From Comamonas sp. BIGb0124 (GTDB taxonomy: Bacteria; Pseudomonadota; Gammaproteobacteria; Burkholderiales; Burkholderiaceae_C), in the NCBI RefSeq assembly GCF_003752175.1, contig NZ_RJVF01000002.1, positions 1 through 64,000 of the forward strand: a stretch of 64,000 bases of DNA. The letters are read 5' to 3'. A program made the position numbers and the translations under genes. Below, piece after piece: positions 56,131 through 64,000 of this stretch. The first letter of the stretch is position 1, and each line of letters begins with the position of its first letter. Under the pieces are notes generated by a model. It had not been told where the DNA came from and did no database searches. It worked only from the letters and a program-made list of their open reading frames with translations.

Positions 56131-56601
56131 TTACAGCTCGTTTTTGAGACGGCTCAGCAGATCCGCATGAACGTCGGCATTGACTTCCTTGCGCAAGATC
56201 TGTTCGGCGCCCTTGACGGCCAGCAGTGCCACTTGCTCACGCAGCGCTTCGCGGGCCTGGATGGCCTGCTGCTCGGCTTCAGCTTTGGCGGAGGCAACGA
56301 TCTTGTTGCCCTCTTCCGTGGCGCGGGCCTTGGCTTCATCGATGATGGCCAGGGCACGACGCTCAGCATCAGCCAGGCGGTTGCTGGTTTCAGTACGAGT
56401 CTGAGCCAGCTCTTGCTCGACACGCTTGTTGGCAGAGGTCAGCTCGACTTGAGCGCGGTCTGCGGCAGCCAGGCCGTCGGCAATCTTCTGTGCACGCTCA
56501 TCCAGCGCCTTCGCGATCGGGGGCCACACGAATTTCATCGTGAACAGCACCAGGATCAGGAAAACGATGGCCTGAACGATCAGGGTCGCATTGATACTCA
56601 C
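56131..56601 (-). CDS. atpF: ATP synthase b subunit
   Basis: Peripheral-stalk subunit. 156 aa: an N-terminal TM helix ([31 protein letters not shown]) followed by a long charged coiled coil rich in Glu/Ala/Lys. Only one b-type gene, as usual for proteobacteria. Confidence 0.97.
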   Translation of the reverse strand: MSINATLIVQAIVFLILVLFTMKFVWPPIAKALDERAQKIADGLAAADRAQVELTSANKRVEQELAQTRTETSNRLADAERRALAIIDEAKARATEEGNKIVASAKAEAEQQAIQAREALREQVALLAVKGAEQILRKEVNADVHADLLSRLKNEL

Positions 56602-56637
56602 GGCAACACCTTTCTAGAAATGGCGTGAACCGGGGAT

Positions 56638-56937
<300 letters not shown>

Positions 56938-56979
56938 CTATCTTATAGAGGCGAGGTATCCGATCGAACCTGCGCGGCC

Positions 56980-57861
<882 letters not shown>

Positions 57862-58365
57862 TCAACTCTTCCCGGTAGTACGGATAGTACGGTTGTAGGA
57901 CCTGAATTGCACCCAGAGTGCAACCCAGTACATCTTTAAAGTCACGACCACGCTGAGCAACAGTCCCAGCCAGCTCATGTGGACTCCCAATATGCGGGGA
58001 GCCAGCACCAGCAGAACCACGGTCAGCGCGATCTTGCCGAATTCACAAACCATAAAAACGATGAGTGCCATGCCGGCATCCTTGCCCTGCGCGCCCTGAA
58101 GCCGCAGCATGCCTCGGATGAACAGCACGGCCGGCAGCATAACAGCCACCACGCCATACAGGACAGACCACACCGCCGACGGACCCGAAAGCATCCAGGC
58201 CGCCGCCGCCAGCACCAGGCCGGAGGCGAGCTGCCAACCCAGCAACCGCCAGGGCGCCAGCTTGGGCATGCGCCCGGCCAACTGCTGGGCGGCTTCCGGT
58301 GTGAGGGGCTTGAACTCCTCGTCCTCTTCCCTATCTATCTCTCTGTCGTCCGGCTCGCGTGTCAT
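57862..58365 (-). CDS. atpI: ATP synthase subunit I
   Basis: Small membrane protein that helps assemble the c-ring. 167 aa; an acidic N-terminus (REPDDREIDREEDEEFKP) then four TM segments (LGWQLASGLVLAAAAWMLSG, VAVMLPAVLFIRGML, KIALTVVLLVLAPRIL, LLLSVVVTLKMYWVALWV). First gene of the atp operon, 3 nt before atpB. Confidence 0.9.
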   Translation of the reverse strand: MTREPDDREIDREEDEEFKPLTPEAAQQLAGRMPKLAPWRLLGWQLASGLVLAAAAWMLSGPSAVWSVLYGVVAVMLPAVLFIRGMLRLQGAQGKDAGMALIVFMVCEFGKIALTVVLLVLAPRILGVHMSWLGLLLSVVVTLKMYWVALWVQFRSYNRTIRTTGKS

Positions 58366-58456
58366 GCGTCTTCCATGGCATCCAATGGCTTTGCCATGGA
58401 GAGGGCTACCCTTGCCCAGTCGTTTTCAATGATTTCTGAATTCAGCAAAGCCTTTG

Positions 58457-58462
58457 ATTATA
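58457..58462 (-). promoter_or_regulatory. Candidate -10 element of the atp operon
   Basis: TATAAT on the minus strand (perfect -10), about 92 nt before the atpI start. No good -35 at standard spacing is visible (TTGAAT occurs 21 nt upstream). Confidence 0.4.
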
Positions 58463-58594
58463 CGTAGTTACGCTGACGTTACGATTCAAAGTCGTAAGCT
58501 TGCAGTCAGTTGTCGCTCGAATACCGCATTTCCCATGGTTGACATCTGCACGACACAGTGCTCGATACAAGACAAGAACGGATAATCGCTCATC

Positions 58595-58879
58595 ATGAAT
58601 GCCAGCTCCAGCCCTGCACGCGCCGACGAACTCATCGACTACCCCTCGCCTTTTCCCATCAAGGTCATGGGTCTCAACGAGGACGGCTTTGTCCACACCA
58701 TGACGCAGATCGCGCGCAAGCACGATCCGTCGTTCGACGCCGCAACGGTGGAGTTGCGCGACAGCAGCAACGGCAAATACCTGAGCGTGACGCTGACCGT
58801 CACCGCCACCAGCCGCGACCAACTGGACGATCTCTACCGCGAACTGTCCGGCCATCCGCTGGCCAAGTACGTGCTGTGA
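58595..58879 (+). CDS. ybeD: YbeD/DUF493 family protein
   Basis: 94 aa. Small ferredoxin-like fold ([33 protein letters not shown]... [35 protein letters not shown]). Conserved next to lipB, as here and in E. coli, but the biochemical role is unsettled. 16 nt before lipB; first gene of ybeD-lipB-lipA. Confidence 0.93.
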   Translation: MNASSSPARADELIDYPSPFPIKVMGLNEDGFVHTMTQIARKHDPSFDAATVELRDSSNGKYLSVTLTVTATSRDQLDDLYRELSGHPLAKYVL

Positions 58880-58895
58880 GCGGCACCGCGCCACG

Positions 58896-59651
58896 ATGAC
58901 GTCCATTGCGCCCGATCTTGCCGTGGCGGCCGATGCCCCCACGCGGCATTCGACGTCGGACTGCAGGGTACGCCAGTTGGGCCGCGTCGACTATGCGGCC
59001 ACGTTCGATGCCATGCAGCGCTTCACCGCGGAGCGCGATGCCGACACGGCCGACGAGATCTGGCTGTGCGAGCATCCGCCGGTCTTCACGCAGGGCCTCG
59101 CCGGCCAGGCCGGCCACATCCTGCAGGCCGGCGACATCCCGGTGGTGCAGAGCAACCGGGGCGGCCAGGTCACCTACCACGGCCCCGGCCAGGTCGTGGC
59201 CTATGTGCTGATCGATCTCCAGCGGCGCGGTTATTTCGTCAAGGAATACGTGCGCCGCATCGAGCAGGCGATCATCGACACGCTCGCCGGCCTGGGCGTC
59301 GACGGCCGCCGGGTCGACGGGGCGCCCGGCATCTACGTCGATCTGCCCGATCGCCCGGGCGCCACGGCGATCGGCGGCTTCGACGGCCTGGGCAAGATCG
59401 CGGCACTGGGCATCAAGGTCAGCCGCCATTGCACCTACCACGGCCTGGCCCTCAACGTGGCGATGTCGCTCGAACCCTATAGTCGCATCAATCCATGCGG
59501 CTATGCAGGACTGCGGACGGTCGATCTTTCTACAATGGGCGTATTGGCGGACTGGCACGATGTGGCCGACGCCCTCCAACGCCACCTCATCGCCCGCCTG
59601 ATGGCCCCTGCCGCCGACGAGCAAGCACCAGCGAGACAACAACAAGCATGA
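58896..59651 (+). CDS. lipB: Lipoyl(octanoyl) transferase
   Basis: Transfers octanoate from acyl carrier protein to lipoyl domains. 251 aa. Conserved [18 protein letters not shown], the catalytic Lys in AALGIKVSR and the catalytic Cys in INPCGYAGL. The stop overlaps the lipA ATG as ATGA, so the two are translationally coupled. Confidence 0.96.
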   Translation: MTSIAPDLAVAADAPTRHSTSDCRVRQLGRVDYAATFDAMQRFTAERDADTADEIWLCEHPPVFTQGLAGQAGHILQAGDIPVVQSNRGGQVTYHGPGQVVAYVLIDLQRRGYFVKEYVRRIEQAIIDTLAGLGVDGRRVDGAPGIYVDLPDRPGATAIGGFDGLGKIAALGIKVSRHCTYHGLALNVAMSLEPYSRINPCGYAGLRTVDLSTMGVLADWHDVADALQRHLIARLMAPAADEQAPARQQQA

Positions 59652-60649
59652 GCACCACAGAAGTCGTCCGAGACGCTACGCCCACCGCAGACTACAACCC
59701 GCTGGCCAAACAGAAATCGGCGGCCAAGCTCTCGCGCATCCCCGTGAAGGTGGTGCACGGCGAGACACTCAAGAAGCCCGACTGGATCCGCGTCAAGGCA
59801 GGCTCCCCCACCACGCGGTTCTACGAGATCAAGCAGATCCTGCGCGAGCACAAGCTGCACACGGTGTGCGAGGAAGCCTCCTGCCCGAACATCGGCGAAT
59901 GTTTCGGCAAAGGCACGGCCACCTTCATGATCATGGGCGACAAATGCACCCGGCGCTGCCCGTTCTGCGACGTCGGCCACGGCCGCCCCGATCCGCTCGA
60001 CAAGGACGAGCCGCTCAACCTGGCCAAGACCATCGCCGCGCTGCGCCTGAGCTACGTGGTGATCACCAGCGTCGACCGCGACGACCTGCGCGATGGCGGC
60101 AGCGGCCATTTCGTGGAATGCATCCGGCTCATCCGCGAACATTCACCGCTGACCCAGATCGAGATCCTGGTCCCTGACTTCCGGGGCCGCGACGACCGTG
60201 CGCTCGAGATCCTGAAGGCCGCACCGCCCGATGTCATGAACCACAACCTCGAGACCGCGCCCCGCCTGTACAAGGAAGCGCGTCCGGGCAGCGACTACCA
60301 GTTCAGCCTGAACCTGCTCAAGAAGTTCAAGGCCCTGCATCCCAAGGTCCCGACCAAGAGCGGCATCATGGTCGGCCTGGGCGAGACCGACGAGGAAATC
60401 CTGCAGGTCATGCGCGACATGCGTGCGCACGACATCGACATGCTGACCATCGGCCAGTACCTCGCACCGTCCGGCCACCACCTGCCGGTGCGCCGCTACG
60501 TGCACCCCGACACGTTCAAGATGTTCGAGGAAGAGGCCTACAAGATGGGTTTCACCCACGCCGCCGTGGGCGCGATGGTGCGTTCGAGCTACCACGCCGA
60601 CCAGCAGGCCCATGCGGCTGGCGTCGTCGCGGCCGGCACGCCCGCCTGA
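59648..60649 (+). CDS. lipA: Lipoyl synthase (radical SAM)
   Basis: Inserts two sulfurs into protein-bound octanoate to make lipoyl groups. 333 aa. Auxiliary cluster [12 protein letters not shown] (C-x4-C-x5-C), radical [11 protein letters not shown] (CxxxCxxC), [26 protein letters not shown] and the C-terminal RSSYHA with the Ser that ligates the auxiliary cluster. Coupled to lipB by ATGA. Confidence 0.97.
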   Translation: MSTTEVVRDATPTADYNPLAKQKSAAKLSRIPVKVVHGETLKKPDWIRVKAGSPTTRFYEIKQILREHKLHTVCEEASCPNIGECFGKGTATFMIMGDKCTRRCPFCDVGHGRPDPLDKDEPLNLAKTIAALRLSYVVITSVDRDDLRDGGSGHFVECIRLIREHSPLTQIEILVPDFRGRDDRALEILKAAPPDVMNHNLETAPRLYKEARPGSDYQFSLNLLKKFKALHPKVPTKSGIMVGLGETDEEILQVMRDMRAHDIDMLTIGQYLAPSGHHLPVRRYVHPDTFKMFEEEAYKMGFTHAAVGAMVRSSYHADQQAHAAGVVAAGTPA

Positions 60650-60765
60650 TCCCCCTGAGACGGCCGTGCGCCGTCGACAGCAGGCTCTCGGGCGCCTGAG
60701 CGCGTCCGACAGGCCCTTTTTCCGCGCACGGCGCAATCGGCCACCTGGCCATGCGCCGCAGCGGA

Positions 60766-62532
60766 TCACACGCCGGAACCCGCCCTGCCCTTGGCCAGCA
60801 GTTCCGCCGGTGTCTCGCTCGCCAGCACCGCTTCGGCCCATGGCTTGAGCTTGGCGGCATCGGAGCGCAGGATTTCCTGCTTGATGGCCAGGATCTGCGC
60901 CGGGTGCATCGAAAAGCTGCGCAGCCCCAGGCCCAGCAGCAGCCGGGTCATGCTGGCATCGCCCGCCATTTCGCCGCACACACTGACCGGTTTTCCAGCC
61001 TCGGCGCAGGCCCGGATGGTCGCGGCCACCAGTCCCAGCACGGCCGGATGCAGCGGATCGTAGAGTTCGGCCACGGTCTCGTCGGCCCGGTCGATGGCCA
61101 GCGTGTACTGGATGAGGTCGTTGGTGCCGATGGACAGGAAATCGAAATGGCGGAGGAAAACCGGCAACGTCAGCGCGGCAGCCGGGATTTCGATCATGGC
61201 ACCCAGGCGCACCGGCCCGCAGGGCTGGCCCTGCCGCTTCAGTTGCTGCCGGGCTTCCTCGATCAGGGCCAGCGTCTGGCGGATCTCGCGGGCATGGGCC
61301 AGCATCGGGATGAGCAGGTTGACCGGCCCGAGTGCCGCCGCACGCAGGATGGCACGCAGCTGCGTGAGAAACATCGCCGGCTCGGCCAGGCACCAACGGA
61401 TGGCGCGCAAGCCCAGCGCGGGGTTGAGATGGGTCTGCGGCTGGAGCTCGCGCAGGCCTCCGCTGTCGAGCGGCTTGTCCGCCCCGACGTCGATAGTGCG
61501 GATGGTCACCGGCAGGCCATTCATGCCCAGCACGGCCTGGCTGTAGGCTTCGTACTGCTCCTGCTCGTCGGGCAGGGCACGGCCACCGCGGCCCATGAAC
61601 AGGAACTCGCTGCGGAACAGTCCCACGCCGGCTGCACCGCTGCGGCGTGCGCCGCTGGTGTCGCCCGGCAGTTCGATGTTGGCCAGCAGCTCGACGGCAT
61701 GGCCATCGAGCGTGACCGCCGGCGTGTGGCGCAGGCGAGCCAGGCTCTGGCGCTCGATCTCGCCCTGCTTCTGCTTGTAGCGGTACTCGTCGAGCATGGC
61801 TTCGGACGGGTCGACGATGACCACGCCGGCGTTGCCGTCGATGATGACGCAGTCATCGGGTTTGATCAGTTCGCTGGCCGTGCGCACGCCCACGACGGCC
61901 GGAATGTCCATGCTGCGCGCCACGATGGCCGTGTGCGAGGTCTTGCCGCCCACATCGGTGATGAAGCCGGAGAACACCGAGTGCTTGAACTGAAGCATGT
62001 CGGCAGGCGACAGATCGTGCGCGACCAGCACCAGGCCGTCGTCCGGTGCGCCGGCCCGCACGGCAGGCGCCGGCGGTGCCACCGGCGACGGTGCGCCCCG
62101 CATGTGGCGCAGCATGCGCTCGACGACCTGCTCCAGATCGGCCTTGCGTTCACGCAGGTACGGGTCGTCCATTTCGTCGAACTGGCGCACCAGAACGTCG
62201 AGCTGGCTGACCAGCGCCCACTCGGCGTTGTAGAGCCGGTCGGTGATCCAGCCCTTGATCGCCTGGGCCAACGTGTCGTCCTGGAGCAGCATCACGTGCA
62301 CATCGAGCAACGCCACCAGGTCACGCGGCGTGTCGCGCGACATGCCGGCCTGCAGGCGCGTGATTTCATCGACCACCGCATCGCGGGCCACGACCAGGCG
62401 CCGGACCTCGCTGCCGACCTGCTCGGGGGTGATGTAGTAGTGCGAGACGTCGAGATGGCTGGAGGCCGCCAGCACGGCACGCCCGATCGCAATGCCGCGG
62501 GAAACGACGAGTCCGTGGATGGCAAGGGTCAT
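60766..62532 (-). CDS. ptsI: PTS enzyme I (phosphoenolpyruvate-protein phosphotransferase)
   Basis: Autophosphorylates with PEP and phosphorylates HPr. 588 aa. Phospho-His200 in DVGGKTSHTAIVARSMDIPAVVG; PEP-binding C-domain with GAAGVGLFRSEFLFMGR, RTIDVGADKP, NPALGLRAIR, GAMIEIPAA, FLSIGTNDLIQYTLAIDR, and the Cys of VCGEMAGD. The N-terminal GAF domain of PtsP is absent, so it is the sugar-PTS type or a regulatory single-copy EI. ATG 62532. Convergent with lipA. Order EIIA(Man)-HPr-EI without EIIB/C sugar permeases suggests a regulatory PTS. Confidence 0.94.
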   Translation of the reverse strand: MTLAIHGLVVSRGIAIGRAVLAASSHLDVSHYYITPEQVGSEVRRLVVARDAVVDEITRLQAGMSRDTPRDLVALLDVHVMLLQDDTLAQAIKGWITDRLYNAEWALVSQLDVLVRQFDEMDDPYLRERKADLEQVVERMLRHMRGAPSPVAPPAPAVRAGAPDDGLVLVAHDLSPADMLQFKHSVFSGFITDVGGKTSHTAIVARSMDIPAVVGVRTASELIKPDDCVIIDGNAGVVIVDPSEAMLDEYRYKQKQGEIERQSLARLRHTPAVTLDGHAVELLANIELPGDTSGARRSGAAGVGLFRSEFLFMGRGGRALPDEQEQYEAYSQAVLGMNGLPVTIRTIDVGADKPLDSGGLRELQPQTHLNPALGLRAIRWCLAEPAMFLTQLRAILRAAALGPVNLLIPMLAHAREIRQTLALIEEARQQLKRQGQPCGPVRLGAMIEIPAAALTLPVFLRHFDFLSIGTNDLIQYTLAIDRADETVAELYDPLHPAVLGLVAATIRACAEAGKPVSVCGEMAGDASMTRLLLGLGLRSFSMHPAQILAIKQEILRSDAAKLKPWAEAVLASETPAELLAKGRAGSGV

Positions 62533-62585
62533 GGCGTTTTTGTCTCTTATAGGGTCATCGGCGCGGGTCGAACCACGGGAACAGC

Positions 62586-62855
62586 CTATTCCCCTTCGCC
62601 GAATTTGTCGTTGATCAGTGTCAACAACGCATCCATGGCTTCCTGCTCGCTGGCACCGTCGGTCTCGATGCGCACTTCGCTGCCCTTGCCGGCCGCCAGC
62701 ATCATGACGCCCATGATGCTCTTGGCATTCACTCGGCGCTCGCCGCGCGAAAGAAACACTTCGCACGGAAAGGATCCCGCCAGCTTGGTGAGTTTGGCGG
62801 ATGCCCGGGCGTGCAGGCCCAGCTTGTTACTGATCGTGACGTTTTGTTGAATCAT
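62586..62855 (-). CDS. ptsH: PTS phosphocarrier HPr
   Basis: 89 aa. Phospho-His15 in NKLGLHARASAKL and regulatory Ser46 in VNAKSIMGVMMLAAGKG (an HPr kinase target in betaproteobacteria). Start overlaps the end of the EIIA(Man) gene by 29 nt; 53 nt before ptsI. Confidence 0.96.
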   Translation of the reverse strand: MIQQNVTISNKLGLHARASAKLTKLAGSFPCEVFLSRGERRVNAKSIMGVMMLAAGKGSEVRIETDGASEQEAMDALLTLINDKFGEGE

Positions 62856-63267
62856 GGTCGGTACGATTCTGGTTCTGGGGTGGGGTGGTGGCGACGGCCA
62901 GCACACCTTGGGTTCCACCGCTGATCACACGGTTGACGAGCATCTCGAGCGGCTCGTGGCGATAGCTGATGGCACGCAGCAGCATCGGCAGGTTGAGGCC
63001 GGCCACCAGGCGCGTGTGCACGCCGTCGACGAGCTTCTGGGCCACGTTGCAGGGGGTTGCGCCAAACAGGTCGGTGAGCAGCAGGGTGTGCTCGCAGTCG
63101 AGCTGCTCGAGCAGGATGCGGGCCTGGGCCTGGGTTTCCTCGGGCGGCATGTTGGGCTGGACATCGAGGGCCGACAAGTAGGCATCGCAGTCGGGAAAGA
63201 CATGCAGTGCGCACTGCCGCATGGCCGAGGCCAGCGGAGCGTGGGCGATGATGAGAAGTCGGTTCAT
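62827..63267 (-). CDS. PTS mannose-type EIIA component
   Basis: 146 aa, EIIA(Man) fold. Phospho-His9 in LLIIAHAPLASAM; LLLTDLFGATPCNVAQKLVDG and LNLPMLLRAISYR are family motifs. The C-terminal extension is Asn/Gln/Arg-rich. No EIIB or EIIC accompanies it, so it is likely a regulatory phosphoacceptor in the betaproteobacterial PTS. First gene of EIIA-ptsH-ptsI. Confidence 0.92.
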   Translation of the reverse strand: MNRLLIIAHAPLASAMRQCALHVFPDCDAYLSALDVQPNMPPEETQAQARILLEQLDCEHTLLLTDLFGATPCNVAQKLVDGVHTRLVAGLNLPMLLRAISYRHEPLEMLVNRVISGGTQGVLAVATTPPQNQNRTDHDSTKRHDQ

Positions 63268-63530
63268 GCAGTCAGGGACAGACGGCGCGGCGCACGGCTT
63301 GCGGCGGGCCGACCCGAAGTGGTCGAGAGACGATTATCAACGCTGTAGCGATGCCGTTGCCCATTCGCCATGCCGAGCGGGAAGGCAAGCTCACACTCTT
63401 TGATGGATGCAAGGCCCGGCCGGCATCCGGGACCGGCCGCTGCAGAAACTCGCGGCATCTGGTAAAAGCACAGTCTGCCGGGTGCGGTCTTTGCCGACGC
63501 CCGCCTTCCGTGCTCCTACCGTCACCCGCC

Positions 63531-64000
63531 ATGCCGTTGCACCGCCGCACCCTGATCGCTTCGACCGCCGCCCTGGCAGCCACCGCCACCCTGGGCTGGC
63601 TGGCCACGCGGCGCACCCCTGCCCCGGAGACCCGATTCACGCTGCTGGACGGCGGAACACTCGACACGGCAGCCCTGCACGGACGCGTGACGCTGGTGAA
63701 CTTCTGGGCCACCACCTGCGTGACGTGCGTGGGCGAGATGCCCCAGATGATCCAGACCTACCGCACCTACCGCGACCGCGGCCTGGAGCTGCTGGCCGTG
63801 GCCATGGCCTACGATCCGCCCGAACAGGTCCGGCGCTTCGTGCAGACCCGGCAGTTGCCGTTTCTCGTCGGGCTGGATGGCAGCGGCGAAGCGGCCCGCC
63901 GATGGGGCGATGTACAGGCCACGCCCACCACCTATCTGCTCGACCGGCAGGGCCGCATCGACCAGCGGTATGTGGGGGCGCCGGATTTTGCCCAGTTGCA
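63531..64000 (+). CDS. TlpA/ResA-like thioredoxin-family protein (truncated by window end)
   Basis: First 156 codons of a membrane-anchored or exported thioredoxin-fold protein. A TM/signal segment (RRTLIASTAALAATATLGWLA) is followed by FTLLDGG, VTLVNFWATTCVTCVGEMPQM with the redox CVTC, and YDPPEQVRRFVQTRQLPFLVGLDGSGEAARRWGDVQATPTTYLLDRQGRID. Periplasmic disulfide reductase of the TlpA/ResA type, for example in cytochrome maturation. Divergent from the PTS genes; the 263-bp gap between holds no clear signals. Confidence 0.9.
   Translation, partial: MPLHRRTLIASTAALAATATLGWLATRRTPAPETRFTLLDGGTLDTAALHGRVTLVNFWATTCVTCVGEMPQMIQTYRTYRDRGLELLAVAMAYDPPEQVRRFVQTRQLPFLVGLDGSGEAARRWGDVQATPTTYLLDRQGRIDQRYVGAPDFAQL

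Overview
The window is chromosomal DNA of a high-G+C betaproteobacterium, almost certainly of the order Burkholderiales. The pointers are a tRNA-Tyr/Gly/Thr-tuf operon, a DUF3567 protein, a Bug/TctC-type periplasmic receptor, the rsmI-yraN-diaA-dolP cluster, a PTS of the EIIA(Man)-HPr-EI kind without sugar permeases, and a large single-chain indolepyruvate:ferredoxin oxidoreductase. Family and genus cannot be fixed from sequence alone; Comamonadaceae- or Alcaligenaceae-like order is seen. No insertion sequence, phage, CRISPR array or rRNA gene was found. Most of the window is housekeeping core genome.

Layout. 1-521: start of tuf and three tRNAs (minus strand). 715-1803: patatin-like lipase. 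1813-5006: trpG-trpD-trpC-ung on the minus strand, with trpE missing. 5616-8586: hpf, dprA, def and a BamE-like lipoprotein. 8645-13794: AEC transporter, Rep helicase, an unknown lipoprotein and outer-membrane phospholipase A. 14073-16517: queE, queD, DUF3108 and DUF3567. 16780-19550: a cache/HAMP diguanylate cyclase convergent with an AbrB-type permease. 19534-22244: rsmI divergent from yraN-diaA-dolP. 22290-26447: a hydroxyacid dehydrogenase and pilT, divergent from a PLP-homeostasis protein and a second patatin. 26777-29055: corA with a structured leader, then a Bug receptor. 29056-29732: a low-G+C gap with a candidate small RNA. 29733-35240: mltA, an Lrp-type regulator and the divergent IorAB-like oxidoreductase. 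35453-39844: yajC-secD-secF and purU. 39879-49326: an accessory transport/catabolic cluster. 49366-50896: YheT-like hydrolase and a SnoaL-like protein. 51117-58365: complete atpIBEFHAGDC operon. 58595-60649: ybeD-lipB-lipA. 60766-63267: ptsP, ptsH and an EIIA(Man). 63531-64000: start of a TlpA-like thioredoxin.

The most interesting region is the accessory cluster at 39879-49326. A branched-chain-amino-acid-type ABC transporter, an IclR regulator, an orphan OpuAC-type binding protein, a cupin and a RidA-family protein lie in one direction, and a GlcD-type FAD oxidase diverges from them. Two promoters of this cluster, one before livH and one before the OpuAC protein, carry the same two-part signal: GTTG-N9-CAAC with a shared core, then CCTATCGT at identical spacing. 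The livH operon is also preceded by a 19-codon reading frame with a strong ribosome binding site whose stop overlaps the livH start as ATGA. Together these suggest a small regulon handling an unidentified substrate, possibly an amine or amino acid derivative.

Other observations worth a look are: a corA leader with a 9-codon frame ending at a hairpin whose loop is perfectly complementary to the corA ribosome binding site; a terminator-bounded candidate sRNA rich in CCTCC (anti-Shine-Dalgarno) motifs; a QueD homologue lacking the usual catalytic cysteine; and rsmI and yraN starting back to back at adjacent GTG codons.
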